Below, in pieces: positions 35,751 through 47,419 of a stretch of DNA of 64,000 nucleotides; the first letter of the stretch is position 1; each line of letters opens with the position of its first letter. Made by a program: the position numbers and the translations under genes. The DNA comes from Beta vulgaris subsp. vulgaris (lineage: Eukaryota > Streptophyta > Magnoliopsida > Caryophyllales > Amaranthaceae): positions 58,157,058 through 58,221,057 of the forward strand of contig NC_079205.1 of NCBI RefSeq assembly GCF_026745355.1. Direction: 5' to 3'. The notes below the pieces were generated by a model. The model was not told where the DNA came from. It did not search any database and worked only from the letters and a program-made list of their open reading frames with translations.

Positions 35751-37288
35751 TGTCCTTCGCGGGGTTGGGACATTCCAACCTCCGCTACTGTCAAGGAACA
35801 GATATTCCCGTCACTACTGTCATCGTTCAATTTCGTTTTTTTCTCCCGGCTCTCAGTATCAATCATTCTTGTATCGTCCCCATCCAACTCACCATCATAG
35901 CACATATTTTTCCTTTTACTTGCATGATGCCCATGAGCCTCATTTATTACTAGAGCTGGTTGAACAATATTAATTTTCTTTCCCACCTTTTTTGTTTTTT
36001 TTCCAACTCTTCCCCCTGCACCTATATGAAACGTTCTAGGCACAGTAGTATCATATAGTAAACCTTCTACCTGGGCCCTTTGTGGAGCATCGTAGTTATC
36101 TCCCAAAGCGCCCAACTCCCTCACGCACTTTGGTGGCACCCCTACGAACTCCCTCGCGCACTTTGGGACACCCTCCTGCAGCTCCCTCACCTCTGAAAAA
36201 TTCACACGCAGCTTTTCTCCCACGTCACATTGATGAATTCGGTTTGAATTCGGGAGATTATTCTTGGTTTCAGCAGGCAGGTTTGTTTTTGAAAACTCAC
36301 CACTAACTACCTCATCCGCAGAGATTGCTTTAGAAAGAGAGGGTAGGTTTGTTGGAAGAGACTTACCAGGTGAGTCTTTCCCATTAAGTTGTACCTCCTC
36401 TATTGTAATTGTCTCCCGTTGCGTATCCAGAGGAAAAGATAGAGCACCCGAGGTCTCAACCCTTGCATCTGTTTTAGGGATTTGTTCAGGTGACAAAAAA
36501 CTCAGTTTTCTGGTACAGCTCCCAAAAGCCTTAACCTCCTCAGCCATTTTGATGCGGCCTCGACGCGGTGAGGCTCTTAGCCACGAGCCCCACTGCTTCT
36601 CACCACCAGAATCCTCCTCCGCGTGGATTAAGCAGTCTCTTTCGATATATCCTAGTTTCCCACAAGCATAACAAAAGTTTGGTAGTCTTTCATACTTTAC
36701 CTCTATCACAACCACATGTCCCTCCTTGCTACGGATTTGTTGAATGCGACGTAGAGGTTTTGTTACATCCAACAGCACCTTCAACCTAGCAGATTTGTCC
36801 CACCCAATCCCATCATAATCAACCTCCAACACACGACCCAAACCACCACCAATCCGTTTAATCCTGTTTTCCGTTCTACTATCCATAGGTAAACTATATA
36901 GACGCACCCAGAATGGGCAAAGAGTAAGGGAGATGTTTGATGGTTGTGCACTGCCATCAATCTCGTTGAGTAACATAAAATTTTGGTCGAAAGTCCAAGG
37001 ACGCCCCGCCAGAACCTTATTCTTGTCCCTCACATTTGCAAATTGCACCACGAATAAATCATTCTCGATTGGCCGAAATAGGGCACCCTTTGATATTGCC
37101 CACACTTTGTTCATGGTATTCTTCATGGCCTCGAAATTGAAAGGCCTGATTGTCAGTACTTTGCCTACCATGGCAAGGTTAATGTTCGTATCATCCGTAT
37201 TGCTTGTTTCGTCATCCAGCGAAACAATATCACTCTCCTCTCCAGTTATTTTCAACGCAGCACATTTATTGACAAGGATATCAGCCAT
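35747..37288 (-). CDS. LINE ORF1 protein (DUF4283 and CCHC zinc knuckle)
   Basis: An intact frame of about 513 residues from MADILVNKCAALK. A further in-frame ATG at 37360 exists, but it falls in what looks like the leader. The N-terminal 200 residues match the plant LINE gag-like DUF4283 pattern (LTIRPFNFEAMKNTMNKVWA, VRLYSLPMDSRT). A CCHC knuckle CYACGKLGYIERDC follows at about residues 208-221. The rest is a variable, charged tail. ORF1 proteins bind the LINE RNA and carry it with ORF2 protein. The stop overlaps the ORF2 start by ATGA (35750-35747), suggesting that ORF2 is translated by re-initiation. It is a transposon gene and not a host gene. Confidence 0.9.
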   Translation of the reverse strand: MADILVNKCAALKITGEESDIVSLDDETSNTDDTNINLAMVGKVLTIRPFNFEAMKNTMNKVWAISKGALFRPIENDLFVVQFANVRDKNKVLAGRPWTFDQNFMLLNEIDGSAQPSNISLTLCPFWVRLYSLPMDSRTENRIKRIGGGLGRVLEVDYDGIGWDKSARLKVLLDVTKPLRRIQQIRSKEGHVVVIEVKYERLPNFCYACGKLGYIERDCLIHAEEDSGGEKQWGSWLRASPRRGRIKMAEEVKAFGSCTRKLSFLSPEQIPKTDARVETSGALSFPLDTQRETITIEEVQLNGKDSPGKSLPTNLPSLSKAISADEVVSGEFSKTNLPAETKNNLPNSNRIHQCDVGEKLRVNFSEVRELQEGVPKCAREFVGVPPKCVRELGALGDNYDAPQRAQVEGLLYDTTVPRTFHIGAGGRVGKKTKKVGKKINIVQPALVINEAHGHHASKRKNMCYDGELDGDDTRMIDTESREKKTKLNDDSSDGNICSLTVAEVGMSQPREGQ

Positions 37289-37461
37289 TCGACTGACACA
37301 AACAATCCCACAGGGGATCAGAGACTCAAAAATCGAGACTTTTGGTCGGATCCCCAACACTATTACTCAAACCCTAGGAAGCGTCGTTTTCCTTAGAGAG
37401 GAGACTAGTTGTTATGTAAAATTACTTATTTAGTTGAGTTAATCTATATGTTTGACTTCTT

Positions 37462-38239
37462 GTATAATAGGATTTTATTATTTTTAAAAAAAAATCAGTT
37501 TATATTATCTGATATATAGATATTAATTTTTATAATTTTTTTCCACAAAACATGCGTAATTATCTTTTAAAATCAGTTATTTTCACAAAAAACTAATAGA
37601 TAATATTGTAGTATTTAATTTATTTTAAAAAAAAATTATAGCGATGAATATGGAGTTCTACCGCAATTTCTGGGAGAATTTCACTTATTTCTGTCAATTT
37701 TTTTTTTAATTGTTTATATTAATAGCGTTTTCTCAATTTTTTTATAATAAATTATTTATATTTCTGCCATTTCTTGCGTTTGGTTTGTTGCCTGTTGCGT
37801 TTCAAACCGAGATCACCATGTAGAAGGTGGTCTCGGGTCTACCTACAAATTAACAGGAAACTATCTCATACTAAGTTACAGACCATGTAGCTTCCAATAT
37901 TTCAATCAGCTTTGGAGAAAAAGAAGATAATACATGAGACTACTACGCACCAAATAAGTTAGATTCTCTTCTTTTTCATTTTTCATTTTCAAGTTTCCGT
38001 ATCTACAAAAGCTCCGGAGTAGTTAGAGCATAACATGTACAACTTACAAAAAAAGAAAAGAACAAAAAAAAGGAGCTTAAATAAAACCCACAAATATGAA
38101 AGGATAGCTACTACTAGCTAGTGCAAGTGAAGCGTTCTTCAGGCCCTTCTGAAGTTATATACACATTTTCTTCCCTTAGCCTGAAGAAACCCTAAAAAAG
38201 AATTTACAAAAGAAGAAACTCAGTACCAAAATGCCTAAC
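37462..38239. other. 3' flank of the PHD-finger gene
   Basis: AT-rich DNA. The part from about 38000 to 38239 probably holds the 3' UTR of the minus-strand PHD-finger gene. No other gene seen. Confidence 0.45.
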
Positions 38240-41200
38240 CTAACGTACATCAAACATCATAGCCAAGCTTTTCCCACCACCACCACTGGCACCAGCGCTC
38301 ACCAACATCGACTCATCCTTGCAGTTCAACCCTACTTTAGCCGCGGCCATCCTGCTTTTCCCCCCACACCTGATGCAAAGAAATTTTGCTGGCACTGCTT
38401 CAAAGTCCAGAATTCCAGCACACCTAGTGTGCTGCCAAACACCACACACATCACACGCCAACATTCTCTCCCCATCATCATCCCGAGCCCCACAGCTGCA
38501 TTCCACCGTCCATCGCTCTACCCCTCTTTCCAAACGAAACCTACCCAAACCGTTCTTCAAAGGACATCTTCCCTGAATCCTCACGGTAACGAGAGAAGGA
38601 AACAAGAGTTTGACTTGGGTGGAATCCTCTACACCTCGATAGTCAACTAACTCTTCTGCTTGGAAACCTTTAAGCATTATGTAAACTTCCTGAAAAACCT
38701 TGGAAACTTCAGCTTTAAGGTCAGAAATGGTGGCGTTTGAGGAGAATGCGATGAGTTCAGGTGGTGGCCTCATAACTTGTTCTTCTGATAGGTGAACGGG
38801 AAATTCCACTTGGCAAAATAGATATATTGCAGAGGAATTCACTAGTGGTGATGTGGTTTCAGGCTTGTAATTCTTCACAAACTGCTTGCAATCAAGAAGC
38901 TTTGATGCTGCACTGAGTGCACACTCCCTTCTCCCCTCGGGTCCAAACTTCACCATTGTCTGAGGATGAAGTAGACATTCATACAACACTCTCATGTCCC
39001 GGAGGATTTGTTCTCGAGATGGGAAGTTCAAAAACATAGGATTTGCACACCCCGAATTCCCTTGCAGAGAGAAGATTCCAGGCTCAACCCTGAACAAGAA
39101 TTTCAAACGAGCTTCAGCATTTTGCAAAACTTCAGAGCAGCAGAAACAACATAAATTAAAACAAACTAAAAGAACAAATGAAAATGCTTACCTAAACTCC
39201 AGTGCACCCGTATCAGGGTTACAGCGAGCATTTACAGTCGATCCTTCAGGAGTCTGCCTGCCACCTAGATCCTTGAGACAGTAATCCAGTAACTCTGGAG
39301 GGCCCACTTTACAAACAGCACCCCTTAGGTTACGCCAACTCACCCAGTTGGAACCCGTAACTGCACGTAAAACTCTCATCATTGCACCCTCGACACGTTT
39401 GATGTCACTTGTTGTCCATGCACATAATATCCCTGGTGCACAAGATCGGCGTTTCTTGAAGGTATTTTCACTGACAAGGGAAGATTTTTCCACATCATGG
39501 ACCAGGCGCATAATAAAGTGAAAAAGGTCCCTTGTATTTACAAGCTCACATTCTGAGAGGGACTGGTAATAAAGTATCAAATCCTGAAAGTGAGCACGTG
39601 GTTTCCTCCCTTGACAAATGAAAAAAGAAAGTGGCATAGTAGATAGAGTCTCCACAGCCTCCCTATAGGCATCTTGAGTCAGAGCGAAGCTTCCAGACCC
39701 AAACTCATAACCCCAGTTGCCATACCACGGGTGCCCCTTTGTGATGGCATGAAGAAGTCGGTACTCCAACCCATACTTTTTGGATACATCCATGACACTG
39801 ATCTTTCTGTTGATGTTTGAAAAACAACATTGTAGGATCTTAACAGGAGTATTAACAACCTTAATAATAAGTGATGTAGCTGAACTACTACTACTGTTAA
39901 GGACGACTACAGGACTGACCCCCATCTAATCTAGTTTTATCAAATTATATTAAAAGGTGAATAATTCACTTGAGACCCCATCTAATCTAGTTTTCGATGC
40001 CAAGCGTCCTCGTATTAGAAATAAAAACATATCATATCATGTAAATATAGAGCATAAAGTGAAAAACAACATTGTAGGATCTTAACAGGAGTATTAACAA
40101 CCTTAATAATAAGTGATGTAGCTGAACTACTACTACTGTTAAGGACGACTACAGGACTGACCCCCATCTAATCTAGTTTTATCAAATTATATTAAAAGGT
40201 GAATAATTCACTTGAGACCCCATCTAATCTAGTTTTCGATGCCAAGCGTCCTCGTATTAGAAATAAAAACATATCATATCATGTAAATATAGAGCATAAA
40301 GTGTAAAATATAATATAAAGAACTTGCAATAGCTAGGCATATGCAAATTTTTTTCATAAAAATAAGATTATAGTAGAGACTAGAGATGAGTATCTTGTGA
40401 AAAAAAGGAAATACAACATTTTTATCAAAAAACAAATTATCCCATTAATAACATGGGCTACAGACTAGCTCTAAGACATACTCATCCTGAGAGAAGTTCG
40501 TTACATTCATAAATGTTGTTACACAGTCAATTTAACTACAAATTGTAACATATTTTTGGTAGCAAACGTTCAAGATTATATACGTATACTTCTCAATTCT
40601 CAGAAGAAAAAAGAAAATGGATATCCCCTCTTTACCCCTCCAACATCATTTACCTTCATTCTTTTACCCTTTTTTTTTTCTTTCTTTTCAATAGATCTTT
40701 TTATCTTCATCAATCAACAACTCCTGCAACCAGAGGGATCCATCTTATGCCTTTTTTTTTCCAGTAACTCGCAATTCACTACTATCAACTATCAAGAATA
40801 TGCTGATTACCAGTCTTTTTTCCCCTTAATGTTTTTTTCCTCAAAATTTAAGTGGATTGGAACCAAAAATTGCAAAGTCAACATCAGCCGACAACTAAAA
40901 GTTCTGGAAGATATTGCACAATGCTAAAAGAAATTAGGGATCACTAGAAAGGCAGAAAGAAAGAAAGTTACTGAGTACTGATAGTCATAGTAATCGCAAA
41001 CGTTTTAATCTCTTCTATTTCAAGATTTTCATTGACACGAAAGTACAAATAGGCAAGAGCACCATGTACAATCAAGATTCCTAACCTGACTCCAAGATAT
41101 TTACATAGGCGATCCCAGAAGTTCATAATATCAGTTCCTGAAAGAACCTTTGAACCACCTTCTCTACCATTGACTCTGAGAAGGTGGCCGTAACCATTGG

Positions 41201-43310
41201 CATGGACTACACCATGTAACAGATGTGTAGTGTCCTCCAATTGATGATAAACCCAGTCTTCAACATCATCAGAAGTCATCACATGGTTGCATGTCTTACA
41301 CCTATCAAGAGAAAAATGACATACAACGTTACAGACATCACTCAGCAGATTCATATACAAGTAGGAACATCAAATATTCTATCCTGCAGCTAAAAACATA
41401 TATATTCATAGAGAGCATCTATGCCATGACTCTAATCTAATCGGCTGCAGACAAGATATGGACTAACAATAGCTCAGCAAAAACTCAATTGAAACTGATG
41501 GACTAAACCAACAACTGGGTGCAAACAGAACATACAGCAGCTTCAACTCAACATCATAAGAACAATATCAGAGGTTAATCAATTAAAACAAGGAACCTAT
41601 GTTACACGAACTCTTCAATTTACCTCGAGTACCCATGTTAGATATTCAACCATAATGAACCCTTCAAAATTGTATTCTAGACCAAAATCACGGATATTTT
41701 TTTAAAAAAATAATCGAATTGAACACTTGAACATGTACCCATATGTGACAACGGTAAGTAAGTCCGATTGACCAAAAGCCATAGTGACATATAAAATCAA
41801 ATACACCTCTTGTCCCACTATGACTGTCTTACATGACATTTCATAAACATTACAAGAACCAGTCAACATCAACCATCAACAAGAACAAATCCTACCAAAA
41901 CATTCTGGAAAAGTCCAAATGATGTATGCAATCTCACCTCCAAACAATTAAAAACCACTACTATTAAACAAATCTACAAAAAACATTGAGAAGTAAAATT
42001 AATAAATGGTATTCTACTCTATCATATGTCAGCCTACTTTTCAAAGCAAAAATAACATTAACTAACCATTAATCACAGATGAACCCATATATATAAAAAC
42101 CCATAAAAATGAAACACTTCTCTATTTTATATGAAAGTCGCATTTCATTCATTTCAAAACGAAAAATTACTACAATAATATAATAACTAGTGAAAGAGAA
42201 ATATGTAGCTCACCTAGGTTCAGCAAGATTAATTGAATCTCCACAATTAGGACATGGCTTGACATACCCACCAATTGAATTTCCATCTGCTTTTACTATA
42301 AAATGATACCTCTTTGTGCATACTGGATGCCCACTCCATCCTATAAAATTCACAATTATAATTAACAATCAAAATAATAGCCACAAAACAATTATATCAA
42401 TTTAAACGCATATAATAACAATAATATCACGTCAAAATCCACTATTTTTTTTACTTTTCTTTAATTTATTAAGGAACAAAATAAATTCCTTAATTAAAAA
42501 ATTATTCCTAGTTTGTTCCTAAATTCTAATAGTGACTAAGGTGGACCCCACATTGATAGACGTGGACTCAAAGAAAATTGTGGATAAACCAATCCAAAAT
42601 TAAAAATAATAGTCAAACAGTCAAAGATATTACTAGTTCATAATTTACGATTTTGTCCTCGCATTTTATATAGAAACCATGGGTATTTTAGTAAATATTA
42701 CTTAATCATGAAGAAAAAGAAAAAAAAGCGGTCCATTACTTAATCACGCAAACTGAAAAAGGCCAACTCACTCAACTCAATCCCTTACTGACACGTGTAC
42801 AACCACACTAAACGACACCGTTCTTTTGTCCATTTTTCCCACCCACTCTCACCAAAAATATCACCCCTCATTTCCTGCAAATCCACTTCCTACTAAACTA
42901 AAACCCCCTAACTCGACCGAGTTAACTCAACGCAAATGCTAAATATAGAAACTAACTCGAACGAAATGAGTTGACTCACCAACAACGCGACACTGGTCGC
43001 AGTAAACAGATCTAGATCTAGCCACCTCTTCTTCAACAACGTCGACGCATACCACGTGAGAAGACGAGTTATCGAACGAGTCAGCCGAGTCACCGACTCG
43101 GTACAGAACCTGCCACGTCACGAGGTGAGGGAGGAGAGAAGAAAGAGGAGGAAACAACGCGTGTCGAGCAAGGAAAGCCTTGACGTTAGATCTAAACGGA
43201 GCTCCGGCGAGTCTGTCGCCGGATTCCGGCGCCGGAAAAGTAAGAAAGTCGTGTAACTCGGCGGTGACTCGTCTCTTCATACGCTTCAACGACCTTGCGT
43301 TAACCACCAT
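38240..43310 (-). CDS. PHD-finger protein, MS1/MMD1-like (At1g33420 type)
   Basis: Five minus-strand exons (43310-42980, 42340-42214, 41301-41086, 39806-39192, 39089-38240) with GT/AG borders join in frame to 2139 bases, 712 residues. The protein opens MVVNARSLKRMKRRVTAELH. It has the MS1-group core (SRSVYCDQCRVVGWSGHPVC, DDVEDWVYHQLED, LLHGVVHANGYGHLLRVNGR, VMDVSKKYGLEYRLLHA) and ends with a PHD finger at about residues 627-671 (CSCGARDDDGERMLACDVCG ... WQHTRCAG ... CIRC). PHD fingers of this group read histone H3 tails; MS1 and MMD1 act in tapetum and meiocytes, and At1g33420-type members are less studied. The length is normal and I see no damage. Intron 3 (39807-41085) contains a recent 242-bp duplication. 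Confidence 0.93.
39819..40303. repeat. Exact 242-bp tandem duplication in PHD-gene intron 3
   Basis: 39819-40060 is followed directly by a copy at 40061-40302. By eye the copies are identical (start GAAAAACAACATTGTAGGAT). The left edge is 13 bases outside the acceptor of exon 4, so the splice-proximal intron sequence, including the likely branch region, was duplicated without duplicating exon bases. Confidence 0.95.
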
Positions 43311-43850
43311 TGATAATAAGGAAGAAAAGCTTATAGATCTAGAGTGAGATAGTTTTAGTTTCAGATCTGAGAGAAAAAAAAAGTAAAGAGAGAGAGAGAA
43401 AATAAATAAATTTGTGTAGATCTGGGTTAGTGAGTTCTGGTTTTTCTCGTGTTTTTGGGGAAGAGAGGTTGCTTTTTCTTTTTGTTTTTTTTTCTATGTC
43501 CTCGATAAATGTGATTTGAAGAGACAGAATTAAAATTTTTAAATTTTTTTTTTTTGTGTTTTTCCTTTTTCTTAGCAAGAAAGAAAGGCGGTTTGTTTGA
43601 TGAGAGAGACTGAGAATAAATATTTAAATTTCTTTGAAAACAAAAACAAAAACACAAACTTTTTCTTTTTCTTTTTGCTTTTTAATTTGTGGGGGAGAAA
43701 ATTGAGAAGAGAGAAGAAAAGAAAGGAGAGGAGAGAGAAAGTGGGGGAAGGAAGGAGTGAAAACTAAAAATTGATGGGTGAGATATAATAGAGGAATAGG
43801 TGGCGCATCTAAAGCCGTTTTATTTGTAAATTTAATGTAAAACGGCACTT
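43311..43850 (-). promoter_or_regulatory. 5' UTR and promoter region of the PHD-finger gene
   Basis: Upstream of the ATG the minus strand is rich in CT and TC runs (TCTCTCTCTCTTTAC at about 43382-43401; many TTTCTCTCTCCTC runs near 43690-43750). Pyrimidine-rich leaders are common in TATA-less plant promoters. This is an inference from position and composition. Confidence 0.4.
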
Positions 43851-44104
43851 TCTAGAATTTTTTTTATTTTTGAGTTATTTTAGGGGGTTTTTGACCGTTC
43901 ACTTCCTTGGCTTTTTTTTTTGTATTTTACTAATGTGCCCCTTGGTTTTTTTAAATTGATATGGTGTAAGGTTTTGGAAATGTTTATTGTTATTGGGTGT
44001 TGAGCATATTTTGGATTTCCCGACTGTTTGTTTAGCTTAGTGGATCCATATTTTGGATTCTGGATTTGAGGAGAATCGGAGCCTAATGGTTGGAGCTAGA
44101 CCTA

Positions 44105-44421
44105 GGTTATGTTCAGTTTACCTTATTTTTGCTTATTTCAGATCTAATCAGATCAGAAAAAATAAGTTCAGATCAGATCAGATTTAAAAATCATTATTAC
44201 TATTAAATATCTCTCATTACATATTAGTAAAAATTATAATAATTGAATATTAATAAAGTACTCATTGAGACGAATCAAATAAGATTTCACATGACTATAT
44301 TTTTTCTTATATATTGAGAAAAATCTAAAAGATAAGATCTTGTAATCAGATCAGATTAGAAAAAATAAGTTCAGATCAGATAAGTTCAGATCAGAAAATT
44401 TCAGGTGAACTAAACATAGCC
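44105..44421. mobile_element. TIR MITE, 317 bp, CTA target duplication
   Basis: The left end (GGTTATGTTCAGTTTACC) and the complement of the right end (GGCTATGTTTAGTTCACC) match at 15 of 18. The element is flanked by CTA on both sides (44102-44104 and 44422-44424). A 3-bp target site suggests the PIF/Harbinger group. The interior repeats CAGATCAGA many times. Confidence 0.75.
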
Positions 44422-44422
44422 C

Positions 44423-44862
44423 TAGACATGGATCGGGTCGAACCTGTTCACGGACTTGGCCCGCGGTGGCGGAACGGACCAGGCTCGAGCATGTTAGTGG
44501 TGGGCGGGGCCAGGCTGGGATTGGAAATTCAAGATTTTGTCCACGGCCCGACCCATACCCACAGGCCCGCGGGTCGGGCTTGTGCCTCCTGTTGGTTGGT
44601 CCGTGTTTTATGTTGTTTTTTGGGATATTTGACAATTTTAGGCTAAAAAACAAAGAAAAGGAACGTTCGACCCACGGGCCATCTAGGCAGACTCGTGCCG
44701 ATGCGGGTCTGAAATAAAATTTCTTGATTGTTACAAGCCCGTGGCCCAAGTAGCGGACAACGGGTCGAGCCTCGAGTGGGCTCATACCGGGCCGGACCCA
44801 ACTCTTGTCGGGTCAGGTTAGGCCGGGTCGCGTACTGGCCCGGCCCATGCCCACCTCTAGCT
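44423..44862. mobile_element. GC-rich unclassified transposon-like block
   Basis: A 440-bp block is rich in GGCCCG and CGGGTC words within AT-rich DNA. It begins TAGACATGGATCGGGTC and ends with GGCCCGGCCCATGCCCACCTCTA, imperfect inverted ends of a kind seen in hAT-type miniature elements. No target duplication was found. Its left border abuts the MITE at 44105-44421. Confidence 0.45.
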
Positions 44863-44869
44863 GGAGCTC

Positions 44870-47155
44870 CAACCTCCTAACTTTATGGTTGGGAGTTCGA
44901 CTCTTATTATTCTCATATTTGGAATATTTGTGTGGATATTTGTTTCTGGGTATGAATTCTCACTTTTCAATTTCTATAAATTTTCTTATGGGTTAGGAAT
45001 TTAAGATCCCCTTCTTACCACTAACTCATGAGGGTTGAGTCTGTTTGGGCTGGCAAATTACCGAATTGAAAAATAAAAAATAAAAAATAAATTGGATTTG
45101 AGTGATGAGGACCAATAATATGGAGAGACTTGATGTGTGTTTTTGGCATTTGGATTTGAATTATTATTCACTTGACTGTTACTATGATGTGGAGTTGTGG
45201 ACCTTTTCGTTTGCCTATGAATAGAGTTGGGATCCTTATTGATTGATTTGAGAATGTATGGTGGTACATGAATAGGTACCTCTAGATTAATCACTAATAA
45301 GAATTAAAATAGCATAGATGGAGGTATTAATAGAGATTCGGCATTAGGAGTACATGCATCTTGCAAAATAGTCGATCACGTTGGTTTCGATCTTATTCAT
45401 TGTATGCAATCTTCACAAAAAAGTGGATAATGATTACGAAAATAACCTAATTGGTTCAAATGGATCTACTAATCGACAATTAAGCACCAAAATATTCTTA
45501 ATAGGCATCATTGATTTTTTTTAAAGTGAAATTTCATTAATTGAAGGTCAAGCGATATCTACTATAGGTATTAAAGAAAAACAAAATGCAATTAAAGAAG
45601 GTTAAATTAAATTTATCTTGAATAAACTACAATGAACTAAATCAAGCAATACATCACATCCCATTGTATTTGCTGAATCAAGCATCTATTGATGAGGAAG
45701 TATATGATCCATACATAGTTCAGGAAGAACATTCTCAATTGAGCCATGTTGATTGTATGAGAGATTTCAATACCTTCAGGTTGAGTCTGAACTTCAACCA
45801 ATTAGAACAATTTTTCATACCTAAAAACAAAAAATAACCATACTCACAACTCCCATAAGGCAGAAGAAGATCTCAAGAACAGAGAATAAAAATCCCATAA
45901 AAGTGTTCAAAAATATATGGGATGGATATATATTAATGAGATTATTTGGTCAAAGATTTTAAAGTTTGATATAGTAGATACTATATTATGGGATCGAGGA
46001 AATATTATTTTCCATATATGGGTAAACTTGGCATTTGAAGCATTACTATTATAAACTTAACATAATTATTAAGTTATTAACAAACTAACATAAAAATCAA
46101 TTTATATTGAATAGCGTAATTTTTTTTGGGTGTTATTAAATGAAAAAATTAGTACTTATATCTATTGTCTAATTAAACCTAATCTAATCAACTTAATAAT
46201 TGAACGAAATTTCGAACCAAAAATCTAACATAAGCAGGACCAATACCATTCATATAACTTTTCTATTCTTTTTTCATCTCTTGCATTCACAAATTTAAAG
46301 TTAGTTTGCAATATATATACAACAAAATTATTGTAATTATAACATAGTAAAAGTCTTTATACGTCTGCATCCACCTATAATTAAATGAATAATCAATCAT
46401 CTAACATCGATAAAAATGACTTTAAATTAGTATACGAAGGCGCATATGTTAAAGTCGGAAGGTGGATCTGAAAAAACGGGTTTCAACTTCCACCCCCTAT
46501 TTGTTAGTGATTCAGTTTCGGGATCAAATCTAATCCCGTCCTTGTGGGATTAAAAACTCCCCTACTTGTTCTTACAACAAGAAGCTCGGGAGGAGCCTTA
46601 ACCCAGAAGAAACTGAGAGCCCTTAAAATTTTAGGAGTACGAATGTACGATAGTGTAGCATTATATATCTTCGTCAATTAATGTAAGATGATTTGAAGGA
46701 TGGTTGTTACACCAATTGATTAGTGCTACCATATAACACTCGCAATGTTTTTTTTCCCTTTTCAGTTATGTGTATTATTTGTTCTTTTTTGCTATTGACT
46801 TAATAACTTTTTGGTATTACAGTTGGGTTTATTCCTTAATATAGTACCTTTGACCCCACCAATCACCGCCCAAAAAGAGAAAGACAACTCTTTACGCTAA
46901 TCTATATCACATAAATCATCTGTTGATCCATTATCATCTCAGCTTAAAATTTGCATCCTTACTCATGAGTCATAAATATAATCCTCATCATGCCTCATTT
47001 GCCACCACTGAACTCCATTTTTCTTTGTTAATTACCCATCTTTATATTTAGAACACATGATACATCTTCACCATGCATGTAAATCTCCATTCCACTCTCA
47101 TGCACGCAACCACAATTATTTTCAACTTATACTATCAAGTAGACAAGTAATCATA
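44870..47155. other. Intergenic stretch, no gene seen
   Basis: No recognisable gene. A TATTATGGGATCGAGG remnant at about 45980-46000 looks like an old MITE end. A less AT-rich block at 46480-46620 (with CGGGATCAAATCTAATCCCG, a short palindrome) might be an old repeat. Confidence 0.4.
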
Positions 47156-47159
47156 TATA

Positions 47160-47417
47160 TCCATCCGTTTCATTTTAATTGTTATACTTTGATATTTTAC
47201 ACTATTCACAAATTTCACTTTGATCATCATTTGTGATTTATACGCGGATGAAAATATAGTCATGTGGGATCTTGTTAGATTCATCATAACATGTATTTTA
47301 TTAATATGTACTTTTTATAATTTTTACAAATACAAAACTAAAGATATACGTCCTCAAAGTTTTGCATTGGCATGCGTGAAAAGCATAAGTGTGTAGATTA
47401 AAATGAAACGGAGGGAG
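47160..47417. mobile_element. Stowaway-type MITE, about 258 bp
   Basis: The left end CCATCCGTTTCATTTTAATT and the right end AAAATGAAACGGAGGGAG are complementary, with TA at 47418-47419 and about 47158-47159. Confidence 0.8.
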
Positions 47418-47419
47418 TA

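Larger units (their letters stand above)
30397..37444 (-). mobile_element. L1-type LINE, near full length, with nested Mutator-like insertion
   Basis: The minus-strand element runs from a short 5' leader (37444-37289) through ORF1 and ORF2 to a poly(A) tail seen as T's at 30397-30407. It is flanked by a perfect 17-bp direct repeat, TATATGTTTGACTTCTT (30380-30396 and 37445-37461), the signature of target-primed reverse transcription. Without the 1.2-kb Mutator-like insertion and its 9-bp duplication the LINE is about 5.8 kb, a normal full length for plant L1. It keeps its 5' end, unlike the truncated LINE at 1500-3420. A few frameshifts and one nonsense codon show it is inactive but fairly young. 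Confidence 0.95.

Noticed and set aside
35509..37433. Long plus-strand open frames across the LINE
   Set aside because: They are antisense to ORF1 and ORF2, have no family motif, and are explained by codon bias of the opposite strand.
40556..40927. Plus-strand frame of 123 codons
   Set aside because: It lies in intron 3 of the PHD-finger gene and is made of T-rich low-complexity sequence (runs of Phe and Ser).
44351..44785. Minus-strand frame of 144 codons in the GC-rich block
   Set aside because: Repeated Pro/Gly/Arg words come from the GGCCCG-rich repeat; no domain, and other frames of the block are equally open.
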